Origin: an uncultured Collinsella sp.
GTDB lineage: Bacteria; Actinomycetota; Coriobacteriia; Coriobacteriales; Coriobacteriaceae
Length of the DNA: 51,527 nt
Assembly: GCA_937950325.1 (NCBI GenBank)
Contig: CALFDJ010000043.1
Coordinates: 1 to 51,527 of the forward strand
Reading direction: 5' to 3'
In this document: positions 17,701 to 24,930 of the stretch, piece after piece
Position numbering within the stretch: position 1 is the first letter of the stretch
Layout: each line of letters starts with the position of its first letter
Translations under genes and position numbers: made by a program
The notes under the pieces: model-generated
Told to the model about the DNA's origin: nothing
Seen by the model: only the letters and a program-made list of their open reading frames with translations
Databases searched by the model: none

Positions 17701-18427
17701 GGGTAACAGAAGCGACCGCCTCCAGAGCGGACCTATAACTCTCAAGTTCCCGAGCGTTCACCAAAACACAGGCAGGACCAGCCGTGCCATCTAGCAAGCC
17801 CAGACGGTATTCCAAAAACGCAGCCGACGAAACAGGGACGACGCCCCCAGAAATTGCCGAAGCATCACCCAGTGCAAAAGAAACACGGTCAAACAGATCG
17901 ATAACTTCCCACTCAGAAAACTCATCCGGAATGATCGGCGTTACAAGATGTGCACTTCCAACCCTTAGCGACTTGGCGTAGTACTTAGAAAGTCCCGTTG
18001 TATCGGGTGTCATATCGTCAAAAGATGACTCAAAGTCATTGAGCAGATCCGGGTCAACGGGAGAAGGAACGCCCTCACCATCAAGGAACAGGTTGTTCCG
18101 CACGACAACGATCTTGCCATCGAACAGCTCGTTAATCGTCCCGCACAGCTCTAGAAGCTGCTCAAACAACATCAAAACTGGACCATCCGCCGAAAGAATC
18201 TGAGCCACGGCCGTCCTCTTTTGCCGAGCAAATTCGGACGGAGAAAAGAACGGGGCTGATTCGTCAGCAACGACGCCGGGGATTGAATACTCATTGCATG
18301 CCAGGGTTTTGGCAAGACGAGAGGTCAGTCCGCAAAAAGCATAGATGGATGGTTGCGAACAGCCCTCCAAAAGCTCGTCGATTCTATTACCAAGGGCAAA
18401 CCCATTACCGTTATAGCGCTCTGCCAT
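14738..18427 (-). CDS. Large RecQ-type superfamily 2 helicase with unassigned flanks
   Basis: A 1229-residue protein with a RecQ-like helicase core at about residues 325-650: Walker A APTGAGKS (329-336), DEVH box (433-436), motif III TATA (472-475), and the late motifs VLVSTKAFGMGIDIDDIDAVYHYAPTG and QEIGRGGRKRG (ending near 640). The motifs needed for ATP hydrolysis appear intact. The N-terminal 310 residues and C-terminal 580 residues match nothing I recognise; I see no RecQ zinc-binding four-cysteine set and no HRDC domain. DNA unwinding in repair or in defence against foreign DNA is an inference. GGAGGAGG lies 5 bases before ATG 18427. No partner gene is transcribed with it. Perfect palindromes lie beyond both ends. 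Confidence 0.8.
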   Translation of the reverse strand: MAERYNGNGFALGNRIDELLEGCSQPSIYAFCGLTSRLAKTLACNEYSIPGVVADESAPFFSPSEFARQKRTAVAQILSADGPVLMLFEQLLELCGTINELFDGKIVVVRNNLFLDGEGVPSPVDPDLLNDFESSFDDMTPDTTGLSKYYAKSLRVGSAHLVTPIIPDEFSEWEVIDLFDRVSFALGDASAISGGVVPVSSAAFLEYRLGLLDGTAGPACVLVNARELESYRSALEAVASVTHVLGLSVSFVAQQDQEEKVEESGRLLSVLQHYWGKDASFRNLRFYKNPDFDNEMETVSQGAISEFVVKQAEVAHAGSVDYRNVFVTAPTGAGKSILFQIPALYLARKYQLVTLVIEPLKALMIDQVANLRKRGVKNVVAINSDIPYGERLESLDRVKSGEASIIYLSPELLLESSIQAILNGRELGLVVIDEVHTVTSWGKDFRPDYWYLGPYLSKLRKNGMSFPIFCLTATAVYGGRDDVVSHTVADLELGNCKTFLGNPRRNDISFDIVWRSKSELPGPIEEVKTDLAEQWIDKAVRDNRHAIVYCPYQSHVNAIIDQRSVSNSKVLGYHGGKDAAYKKIVQDAFASGSCRVLVSTKAFGMGIDIDDIDAVYHYAPTGNLSDYIQEIGRGGRKRGLGAKACIDFFMQDVRYSETLYALSKFSQWQLKEIMAKLYEVYASAPQKDRSQNFLVSPNTFSYLFTNEKDEDRKTNRVKSALMMISRDLEDKFNFPVIVVRPKVSYTKQFVCIEQAAERSFTTSYGKYLRKISEAHTRYENRAGQHAVKISDMGAIYELNVGDMWANEFSDLTFADFKRQLFTGKICSPTGEPALSNRLALDINYSMPFDEATSTLSAFAEALHKTFMGLAREGDFSEKEFTKELTHQLEGTSLEVKKPSALLNAFVRPVDSGGHFGSDRSFKCIKRFNRSSRNTYSRAQDVRYGVIGRELQAAMSNLTQTLGRLQPPEGSKHCRRYLDNKALDARYALAEILEILKLATYMVKGGDNPEIFIRLNDASKVKALASDSRYSNGVLRELNDRHEYSSKVIRGFFRSTMSDSERWDVVEEYFLGNDDYVAQVFGIDEKPADDSAKAAPKVRHAVAKRPTGLSTSVVAEGASYEGKPYFRVWKDLLNSCSAGKEITDIQKLKELVKSSKLEMPRKDAVVCIESTDFKLHPALLWKKSRVMLFSASRADEFAHTQDIDWKCFILGQGEGIEAIADVIANAPKLA

Positions 18428-18466
18428 TATCTCCTCCTCCAACCAAATACTGCTTCAACTTAGCCC

Positions 18467-18510
18467 ACTGACCGCTCGCATTTGTTGAGCAACAAATGCG
18501 AGCGGTCAGT
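18467..18510. repeat. Perfect 21-bp-arm palindrome upstream of the helicase gene
   Basis: The arms at 18467-18487 and 18490-18510 are exact inverse copies, with AG between them; the inner part reads GCATTTGTTG-AG-CAACAAATGC. It begins 39 bases before the helicase start codon, so it lies in the leader or promoter. It could be an operator, a cruciform or a recombination remnant. It also marks the edge of the gene-fragment region that follows. Confidence 0.8.
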
Positions 18511-18715
18511 ATTAGGCTGTGACCGTAAAAATCGAAGGCTTGATGCCCCCGACGAGTGCCTGTTCGCCGTGACCAAGAACTTCCTGGCGCTTGGTGAGCC
18601 GGTAGACGCACCAGCGGAAGAAGAACCGCAAATGAAGGCACCCTCGGCTGTGCCAAAGACGCCTGGAACCGGCGCAAATGGCGATGCGAACATCTTCGGC
18701 ATGGGACGCGGGTAG
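18511..18715 (+). pseudogene. Orphan 3' end of an unidentified gene
   Basis: The plus-strand frame ending at 18715 reads as genuine protein (DECLFAVTKNFLALGEPVDAP, then an acidic and proline-rich linker, ending NIFGMGRG) with codon use like real genes of the region. It has no plausible start: its upstream side runs into the perfect palindrome. I take it as the surviving C-terminus of a deleted gene. I do not recognise the family. It ends three bases from the converging DUF4268 fragment. Confidence 0.45.
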
Positions 18716-18718
18716 CAG

Positions 18719-18990
18719 CTAAAGCCCCAGCTCGCCGATGACCCGCCTCATAGTGAGTGCCCATTCAAGTTGTTGGTCGATGAAGCCGGGCCAAGCGGCC
18801 TCGTTGTCCTTGATCTTGCAGCCGTCCTTGTAGAAGCGAAGGCCCGACGCCTTCTTGGCGTCGAAGGGCGTGGCGGAAAGGCCGAGGCGTTCCTCGAACA
18901 GGACGGCATTGTCGATAGCCTTGTGGCCGATTTCCTTGTCGTCGTGCACGTAGAACTCAATGCCAATGCGGCCGTGCAGCCCGTCTACCT
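18719..18990 (-). pseudogene. Truncated DUF4268 protein, C-terminal part only
   Basis: The minus strand encodes about 85 residues that match the end of DUF4268 proteins: RIGIEFYVHDDKE, then LRFYKDGCKIKDNEAAWPGFIDQQLEWAL. Reading back upstream, the frame holds only VDGLHG before an in-frame TAG immediately beyond the join with the antitoxin sequence, so all N-terminal portions are missing. DUF4268 proteins are often found in restriction or other defence neighbourhoods. A short product from an internal ATG (18949) is conceivable but unlikely to work. Confidence 0.7.
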
Positions 18991-19204
18991 AACCAAAAAC
19001 GGGTCGGCATCGCTTGTCGTCATGGATGCCGAGGCCTATGACGAGCAGACGAGCGCACTAACCGCCATTCAGGAGCGCGAAGAACGCATCCAGCGAGCCA
19101 TCACGCGTGGCTACGACGGCTTAGTAAACGGTCGTGTGCGACCTTGGAAACAGGCCAAGGCAGATGCAGATCGCATCAGGGCAGCTCGCCATGAAATTGG
19201 ATAA
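18974..19204 (+). pseudogene. N-terminally truncated Phd/YefM-type antitoxin
   Basis: The frame carries the Phd core PVYLTKNGSASLVVMDAEAYDE and a helical C-terminal part (to RAARHEIG) that in this family wraps the toxin. The roughly 25-residue DNA-binding N-terminus is missing: upstream of about 18975 the same frame continues into the antisense of the DUF4268 fragment. In-frame starts exist (GTG 18974, ATG 19022, and a TTG at 18770 inside the antisense part), so a shortened or chimeric antitoxin might still be made. The stop overlaps the toxin start, as in intact pairs. Confidence 0.65.
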
Positions 19205-19541
19205 CGCAGACGTCGAGTTCTACTCAGAGCTCGACGAACTTGATGAGCCTTTTGATGTTGTCATGACTGACGAGGCACTCTATGCCTATGCCGAGATTCC
19301 TTCGGAGCGAGTCTACGCCAGAATCGGCAACCTCATCGACTTTCTAGCCGAGCATCCTTATTTTGGAGAAGAATACGACCCCTACTATCAGGCGGCCTTT
19401 CCGCCCATTGACTGCAGGGTCTTCTTTTGCGCGCACTACGGCGTGTACTACCACGTGGATGTTGAGCAGCGAAACATCAGCATCCTGGCAATCGAGGACC
19501 ATCGAAAGAACCCTTTGAGTAGATTCAAACTACTCAAGTAG
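19191..19541 (+). CDS. ParE/RelE-type toxin
   Basis: A 116-residue protein whose region from about residue 20 follows the ParE/RelE fold: FDVVMTDEALYAYAEI, a helical RIGNLIDFLAEHPYFGEEYDPYY, then the strands CRVFFCAHYGVYYHVDVEQRNISILAIEDHRKNP. ATG 19191 overlaps the end of the antitoxin frame by 14 bases, the usual antitoxin-toxin order. Targets in this family are ribosome-bound mRNA (RelE) or gyrase (ParE); the sequence does not decide. The toxin looks full length although its antitoxin has lost its N-terminus, which raises the question of how it is held in check. Confidence 0.7.
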   Translation: MKLDNADVEFYSELDELDEPFDVVMTDEALYAYAEIPSERVYARIGNLIDFLAEHPYFGEEYDPYYQAAFPPIDCRVFFCAHYGVYYHVDVEQRNISILAIEDHRKNPLSRFKLLK

Positions 19542-19669
19542 CCTCCCCCATGTAACAACCCTGTAAATCATAGCGACGCACTCGAGTTTTACCGTGATGC
19601 GGTCGCGTCTGGCGCTCCACTGTGCTAAAGTATCCCGAACGTTCAAACGACTACGAGGGGGACTAGAAG

Positions 19670-20794
19670 ATGGCACGTGTGCACAACTTCTCAGCTGGCC
19701 CGGCCGCGCTGCCTACAAGCGTGCTCGCCGAGATCGCCGACGAGATGATGGACTACCGCGGTTGCGGCATGTCCGTGCTCGAGATGAGCCATCGATCTAG
19801 CATGTACCAGCAGATCATCGACGACGCCGAGGCAACCCTGCGCCGCCTGCTGAGCATCCCCGACAACTACCGCGTCCTGTTTTTGCAGGGCGGCGCCACA
19901 CTGCAGTTTGCGGCCATCCCCATGAACCTCATGCGCCGCGGCCGCGCCGGCTACATCGTGACCGGCAACTTTGCCAACAAGGCATACAAGGAGGCCGCCA
20001 AGTACGGCGAGGCCGTGCTGCTCGCGAGCTCCGAGGACACCAACTTCGACCGCATCCCCGACATGGCCGACATCAACGCGCGCATTGCCGCCGAGGCCGC
20101 GAGCGACGGGCTCGACTACGTTTACATCTGCCAGAACAACACCATCTTTGGCACCATGTACCACGAGCTGCCCGCTTGCGGCGACGTACCGCTGGTCGCC
20201 GATGTCTCGAGCTGCTTTCTGTCGCAGCCGCTCGATGTTGAGCGCTACGGGCTCATCTACGCCGGCGCGCAGAAAAACGCCGGCGCCGCGGGTGTGACCG
20301 TGGTTATCGTGCGCGACGACCTCATCGCCGACGGCCCCGCCTTTGCGCGGGCGCCGCAGTACATGGACCTTAAGACCCAGGCCGCCAAGGGCTCCATGCT
20401 CAACACGCCCAACACCTTTGGCATCTACGTGTGCGGCAAGGTGTTCCGGTGGGTCGAGGAGACCGGCGGACTTGCCGCCATGGCCGAGCGCAACTGGGCC
20501 AAGGCCAACCTGCTCTATGACCTGCTCGAGCACAGTGTGCTGTTCCATGGCACCACGCAGGCCGACAGCCGCTCCATCGCCAACGTCACCTTCCGCACCG
20601 GCGACGCCGAACTCGACGCGGCCTTTGTCGCAGGCGCGGCCGAGCACCAGATTCAAAACGTCAAGGGCCATCGTCTGGTAGGCGGCATGCGCGCCAGCGT
20701 CTACAACGCCGTAACCATGGAAGACGTGCAGGCACTGGCCTCGTACATGAAGGACTTCGAAACGCAGCGTAGTTTGAGCCCGCGATCTAACTAG
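19670..20794 (+). CDS. serC: Phosphoserine aminotransferase
   Basis: A PLP enzyme that converts 3-phosphohydroxypyruvate and glutamate to phosphoserine and 2-oxoglutarate, the second step of serine synthesis. The 374-residue product opens with the family signature NFSAGPAALP and carries the PLP-binding lysine K202 in IYAGAQKNAGAAG, as well as FLQGGATLQFAAIPMNL and HRLVGGMRASVYNAV. GAGGGGG lies about 8 bases before the ATG. A TGCTAAAGT upstream (near 19623) could be an extended -10 element. serA follows 69 bases downstream on the same strand, forming a serC-serA unit. Confidence 0.95.
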   Translation: MARVHNFSAGPAALPTSVLAEIADEMMDYRGCGMSVLEMSHRSSMYQQIIDDAEATLRRLLSIPDNYRVLFLQGGATLQFAAIPMNLMRRGRAGYIVTGNFANKAYKEAAKYGEAVLLASSEDTNFDRIPDMADINARIAAEAASDGLDYVYICQNNTIFGTMYHELPACGDVPLVADVSSCFLSQPLDVERYGLIYAGAQKNAGAAGVTVVIVRDDLIADGPAFARAPQYMDLKTQAAKGSMLNTPNTFGIYVCGKVFRWVEETGGLAAMAERNWAKANLLYDLLEHSVLFHGTTQADSRSIANVTFRTGDAELDAAFVAGAAEHQIQNVKGHRLVGGMRASVYNAVTMEDVQALASYMKDFETQRSLSPRSN

Positions 20795-20863
20795 CCCGCA
20801 ACGCGCGGGCCGACCAGCCACTTCAAACCACCTGTTTAAACCAAACCTGCTTAGGAGTTTTTC

Positions 20864-22027
20864 ATGCGCAAGATTAAGACCATCGACGACATCACCAAGG
20901 ACGGCAAAGTCGAGTTTGGCGAGGGCTACGAATTTGTGAGCACCGCCGAGGAGGCCGACGCCATCCTGATGCGCTCGACTGACCTGCACGGCTACGAGCT
21001 GCCCGAGGGCATCCGCGCCATCGCCCGCTGCGGCGCCGGCGTCAACAACATCCCCGTCGAGGAGTACGCCAAGAAGGGCGTCGTCGTCTTTAACTCCCCC
21101 GGTGCCAACAGCAACGCCGTTAAGGAGCTCGTCCTAGGCATGCTGGTGCTCTCGAGCCGCGGCGTGGTGCAATCGATGAACTGGGTGCGCGACAACGCCG
21201 ACGACCCCGAGATCCAGGTCGACGCCGAGAAGGCCAAGAAGGCCTTTGTGGGCCGCGAGCTCAAGGGCAAGCGCATCGGCGTCATCGGTCTGGGCAACGT
21301 AGGCTCCAAGGTCGCCAACGCCTGCGTCGATCTGGGCATGGACGTCTACGGCTACGATCCGTTCATTTCCGTTGAGCACGCGTGGGTGCTGAGCCGCGAG
21401 GTGCAGCGCGTGGGCACGCTCGAAGATCTCTGCCGCGGCTGTGATTACCTCACGGTGCACGTGCCCAGCAAGGCCGACACCATCGGAATGATCAGCACCG
21501 AGCAGATCAACCTGCTGGCCCCGGACGCCGTGCTCATCAACTACGCACGCGAGACCATCATTGACGAGGACGCCGTTGACGCCGCCCTGCGCGAGGGCAA
21601 GCTGAGCTGGTTTAGCTGCGATTTTGCCACGCCCAAGACCGTCAAGATGCCCAACACGTTTATCACCACGCACTCGGGCGCCGGCACTGGCGAGGCCGAG
21701 GCCAACTGCGCCGACATGGCCATCAGCGAGCTTAAGGATTACCTGGAGAACGGCAACATCGCGCACAGCGTCAACTACCCCGCCTGCAGCATGGGCAAGG
21801 CGCGCGCCGCAAGCCGCATCGCCTGCCTGCACGCCAACGTGCCCAACATGATCGGTCAGATCACGGCAATCCTGGCCAAGGACAATGCCAACGTGCAGCG
21901 TATGACCAACGAGTCTGCCGGCGAGAACGCCTACACCATGTTCGACACCGACGAGCACCTGGACAGCAGCACCATCGAGGCGCTCAAGCAGATTCCGTCG
22001 ATGTATCGCGTGCGCGTGATCAAATAG
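20864..22027 (+). CDS. serA: D-3-phosphoglycerate dehydrogenase
   Basis: It oxidises 3-phosphoglycerate to 3-phosphohydroxypyruvate with NAD, feeding SerC. The 387-residue product has the NAD-binding motif GLGNVG at 142-147, the D-isomer dehydrogenase segment TVHVPSKADTIGMI, and NYARETIIDEDAV. A C-terminal ACT-like domain from about residue 318 (SRIACLHANVPNMIGQITAIL) suggests feedback control by serine. TAGGAG precedes the ATG at good spacing. serB is not in the window. A strong terminator ends the unit. Confidence 0.95.
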   Translation: MRKIKTIDDITKDGKVEFGEGYEFVSTAEEADAILMRSTDLHGYELPEGIRAIARCGAGVNNIPVEEYAKKGVVVFNSPGANSNAVKELVLGMLVLSSRGVVQSMNWVRDNADDPEIQVDAEKAKKAFVGRELKGKRIGVIGLGNVGSKVANACVDLGMDVYGYDPFISVEHAWVLSREVQRVGTLEDLCRGCDYLTVHVPSKADTIGMISTEQINLLAPDAVLINYARETIIDEDAVDAALREGKLSWFSCDFATPKTVKMPNTFITTHSGAGTGEAEANCADMAISELKDYLENGNIAHSVNYPACSMGKARAASRIACLHANVPNMIGQITAILAKDNANVQRMTNESAGENAYTMFDTDEHLDSSTIEALKQIPSMYRVRVIK

Positions 22028-22090
22028 CGCCGGCTGATCTGACGGGCAGTTCCCCATGTGGCCTGCCCGTTACTGACATTGAATGCCCGC

Positions 22091-22126
22091 GGGGGCGCCT
22101 TTCGCACGAGAGGCGCCCCCGTTTTT
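22091..22126 (+). terminator. Intrinsic terminator after serA
   Basis: GGGGGCGCCT and AGGCGCCCCC form a perfect 10-bp stem around a 10-base loop, followed by GTTTTT. Confidence 0.9.
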
Positions 22127-22159
22127 GTGAGCGCTCCATTAAATGCACCGAGCCGCTTC

Positions 22160-22179
22160 TTGACATACAATTTGTATGT
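22160..22179 (+). promoter_or_regulatory. -35 element overlapping operator ACATACAA-T-TTGTATGT
   Basis: TTGACA at 22160-22165 overlaps a perfect 8-bp inverted repeat centred on 22171. The palindrome would place a repressor across the promoter of the M20 peptidase gene 26 bases downstream. A -10 element is not clear (TAACTA is 19 bases from the -35). The regulator is unknown. Confidence 0.5.
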
Positions 22180-22204
22180 TGACCTAACTATCTGTGAGGT
22201 GCCT

Positions 22205-23425
22205 ATGGTTGATACAGATTTTGCTTGGCGGCTTACGCAAGGGCTCGTGCGGATCGACAGTTCCGACCCAGGTGCGTATGAGGGCGAGATTGAACGCCAT
22301 ATCAAAGCGTTGGTTGAGGAACAGTTGGCGCAGCTGAGCCATCCGGTACTCGATGCCGTGCAGATTGCAGAGCTCGAAGTACTCCCCGGGCGCCGCAACC
22401 TTATGGTCACCGTGCCGGGCCAAAGCGACGAGCCGCGACTCGTCTATATCTGCCATATGGATACCGTTACGCTGGGCGATGGCTGGGACGCGGACATTCC
22501 GCCGCTCGGGACGGTTGTGCGTAACGACAAACTCTATGGCCGTGGCGCCTGCGACATGAAGGGTGGCCTGGCCTGCGCCATTGCCGCACTGGTCCATACG
22601 CTCGAGCGCGTGGCGGCGGATGGCGCGCTACCCCGCCGCGGCTTTTCGCTCATCTGCTCGGTCGACGAAGAGGACTTTATGCGAGGCTCCGAGGCAGCCA
22701 TCGATGCCGGCTGGGTCGGTTCGCGCGAATGGGTGCTGGACACCGAGCCCACCGACGGACAGATCCAGGTAGCGCACAAGGGGCGTACGTGGTTCGAGAT
22801 TGAAATGGCTGGCGTGACGGCGCATGCGAGCCAGCCGTGGAAGGGCGCGGATGCCGTCGCCGCCATGGCCGAGGTCGTGTGTTCGCTCCGTCGCGCGTTT
22901 GTGGCGCTGCCCGCGCACGATGAGCTGGGGCCTTCGACCATCACGTTTGGGCAGATCGAAGGTGGCTACCGTCCCTATGTCGTACCCGACCGCGCCAAAG
23001 TCTGGGTCGACATGCGCCTGACCCCGCCGACCGATACGGCCGCCGCGACGCGCATGGTAGAGCAGGCCATCGCCGTCGCCGAAGCCGCCGTTCCCGGCTG
23101 CCATGGCAGCTACACCGTGACGGGCGACCGCCCCGCCATCGAGCGCGACCCGAACTCTCCCCTTCTAGCAGCGCTCAAGCGTGCCGCCGATGACGTGACG
23201 GACGCGGACACGACCGTCGGCTTCTTTACCGGCTACACCGACACTGCCGTCATTGCCGGCAAGACGGGTAACCGTAGCTGCATGAGCTATGGCCCAGGCT
23301 CGCTCGCACTCGCCCACAAGCCCAACGAATATGTGCCCCACGCCGATATCGTTCGTTGTCAGCAGGTGCTAATCGCGCTCGCCGATAACGTGCTCTGGGA
23401 CGCGAGCGGCCAAGTTGGGGCATAA
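22205..23425 (+). CDS. M20 family metallopeptidase (ArgE/DapE-like)
   Basis: A 406-residue dizinc hydrolase. Zinc-site and catalytic motifs are visible: YICHMDTVTLGDGW with the first histidine and catalytic aspartate, YGRGACDMKGGLAC with the bridging aspartate, and SVDEEDFMRGSEAA with the catalytic glutamate pair. The dimerisation domain follows (HKGRTWFEIEMAGVTAHASQPWKGADAV), and a late GFFTGYTDTAV...SYGPGSLALAHKPNEYVPHADI supplies the last histidine. Substrate could be an N-acyl amino acid, succinyl-diaminopimelate or a peptide; the motifs do not decide. ATG 22205 has GTGAGG upstream. The DUF1015-like gene follows after 39 bases, probably in one transcript. Confidence 0.88.
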   Translation: MVDTDFAWRLTQGLVRIDSSDPGAYEGEIERHIKALVEEQLAQLSHPVLDAVQIAELEVLPGRRNLMVTVPGQSDEPRLVYICHMDTVTLGDGWDADIPPLGTVVRNDKLYGRGACDMKGGLACAIAALVHTLERVAADGALPRRGFSLICSVDEEDFMRGSEAAIDAGWVGSREWVLDTEPTDGQIQVAHKGRTWFEIEMAGVTAHASQPWKGADAVAAMAEVVCSLRRAFVALPAHDELGPSTITFGQIEGGYRPYVVPDRAKVWVDMRLTPPTDTAAATRMVEQAIAVAEAAVPGCHGSYTVTGDRPAIERDPNSPLLAALKRAADDVTDADTTVGFFTGYTDTAVIAGKTGNRSCMSYGPGSLALAHKPNEYVPHADIVRCQQVLIALADNVLWDASGQVGA

Positions 23426-23464
23426 TAAGCCGCGAACAAACCGACTCGTGCGTTAGGACCGCCC

Positions 23465-24148
23465 ATGAAAGCACTTCCGTTTCCCTGCATCCGCCCGGCT
23501 CAGGACCGCGTGCTCGAGGCGCTGCCTGCAATGGGCAGCATCCTGAGCGGCAACGATGCTCTGCGCGGAGCCATTGCCGATGGCCTGATGCTCAAGGACC
23601 CGGGTGCGGCGTATTACGTGTACGAATGCTCGGGCGAGCCGGGGCGCGTAACAGGTGTCGTGGCGATCTGCCCGACGAGTGTACTTGCGGGCGGCAAGGG
23701 CGTTGCCAGCGCTGACGTGGCCGCCGCTGCGCACGCGATCGCCGAACTCAAAGTTCAGCCTCGTCCCGTGTCGCTCGCCTACGAGGCCTCGCCCGTCATG
23801 GATATCATCCTGGGCGCCGCCAAAGAGGGCGCGTCGCTCTACGCCGTCACCGACCCCGCGGGCATTACGCACCGCACGTGGGAGGTCAAGCGCGAGGACG
23901 CCGTTGGGGCCATCCGCGCTATGCTCGACCAAGCACCGGAGCCAGCACTGGTCGACGACCCTACCTACGTTGCCGCGCTGGTCAGGGCATCACAGCTCCT
24001 GACCGACGATGCCCATGCCGCCGGAACGTACACCGGCAAGGAGCCGTTCAACTTTACCGTTGCCGTGCTCTTCCCCGCCGCGCAGGTCGGCGGCGCCGCG
24101 CCGCAAGTTCCGACAGGTCTGCTCACGCACCAGGTCGCGCGGTTCTAG
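23465..24148 (+). CDS. Short, degenerate DUF1015-family protein
   Basis: This 227-residue protein aligns by eye with DUF1015: PFPCIRP at the start, DPGAAYYVYEC, VSLAYEASPVMD, TDPAGITHRTWEV and finally NFTVAVLFPAAQV. Two conserved stretches of the family are lost. The histidine-glutamate motif is replaced around residues 78-84 (KGVASAD), and the IADGHHR motif is replaced by VDDPTYVAA at 163-171. The C-terminal half of usual DUF1015 proteins (about 400 residues) is also absent. DUF1015 genes are often near serC/serA, as here, but the biochemical role is not settled in my knowledge. Loss of the conserved residues suggests a changed or non-catalytic role. Confidence 0.7.
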   Translation: MKALPFPCIRPAQDRVLEALPAMGSILSGNDALRGAIADGLMLKDPGAAYYVYECSGEPGRVTGVVAICPTSVLAGGKGVASADVAAAAHAIAELKVQPRPVSLAYEASPVMDIILGAAKEGASLYAVTDPAGITHRTWEVKREDAVGAIRAMLDQAPEPALVDDPTYVAALVRASQLLTDDAHAAGTYTGKEPFNFTVAVLFPAAQVGGAAPQVPTGLLTHQVARF

Positions 24149-24277
24149 CAAGACCAGACCGCCCAGCACAATAATCGGCAGCTCAACAAACAGGGGGCGG
24201 AGATGCAGCAGGTACATGCATCTCCGCCCCTTTCGCGTCGAGAAGTTATGCCGGCGACCCGTGCCGCCGCGCTCGCG

Positions 24278-24913
24278 TTATCCGCGCTGCGGACCCGCAG
24301 TAGCCACGAGCGGTTCAAGCCCCAGCTCGCGCGCATAATCTTCCTGCGTAAAGACTTCGACCAGCTCAAACGTACCGGCCTCGTCGTCAAACACGAAATG
24401 CAGCACCGAGCAGTTGCCCGGCACGCGATCGCGCTCATCAGCCGCCGCACCCTTCACGTGGTCCATGAACTCCTTGATGGCCGATCCGTGGCTCACCGCG
24501 AGGACGCACTCGTGGTCCGGGCGACGCATAAGATCGGTCAACGTCGCCACCATGCGCTCGCGCACCTGCATCTGGCCCTCGCCGCCAAACTGGCGATAGA
24601 AGTCGCGCCACGGGCGCTCGGGCATGAGCATCACGCGCTCGGCCTCAAAGTCGCCAAAGAACCACTCACGCAGGCCGTCCAGGCGCTCGTACGCCAAGCC
24701 CGGCCACAAGTTGGCGATAGTCTGCTCGGTGCGATGAAGCGTGGAGGTGTAGGCATGATCGGGCTCAATGCCGCGCGCACGTAAAAACATGCCGGCGCGC
24801 GCCGCCTGGTCGCAACCCAACTGCGTAAGCGGCGAGTCACTCCACCCCTGAATGATACGCTTAAGGTTGAATATCGTCTGTCCATGACGGACCAGATACA
24901 GATCTTTATTCAT
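24278..24913 (-). CDS. Histidine phosphatase family protein (first of a tandem pair)
   Basis: A 211-residue phosphatase of the phosphoglycerate mutase-like superfamily. The catalytic histidine lies in LYLVRHGQT; the second catalytic histidine is in AVSHGSAIKEF; the family LREWFFGDFE and SDSPLTQLG motifs are present. Substrates vary widely (sugar phosphates, cobalamin precursors, nucleotides). ATG 24913 follows GAAAGGA. The paralogue immediately upstream (24931-25473) shares the same motifs in the same order, so the pair looks like a tandem duplication. Confidence 0.85.
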   Translation of the reverse strand: MNKDLYLVRHGQTIFNLKRIIQGWSDSPLTQLGCDQAARAGMFLRARGIEPDHAYTSTLHRTEQTIANLWPGLAYERLDGLREWFFGDFEAERVMLMPERPWRDFYRQFGGEGQMQVRERMVATLTDLMRRPDHECVLAVSHGSAIKEFMDHVKGAAADERDRVPGNCSVLHFVFDDEAGTFELVEVFTQEDYARELGLEPLVATAGPQRG

Positions 24914-24930
24914 AGGGGTCCTTTCGTTCG

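Noticed and set aside
18411..18764. A 117-codon minus-strand frame spanning the palindrome upstream of the helicase
   Set aside because: It translates through the palindrome, overlaps the helicase start and the better-supported fragments, and has basic, cysteine-rich nonsense composition.
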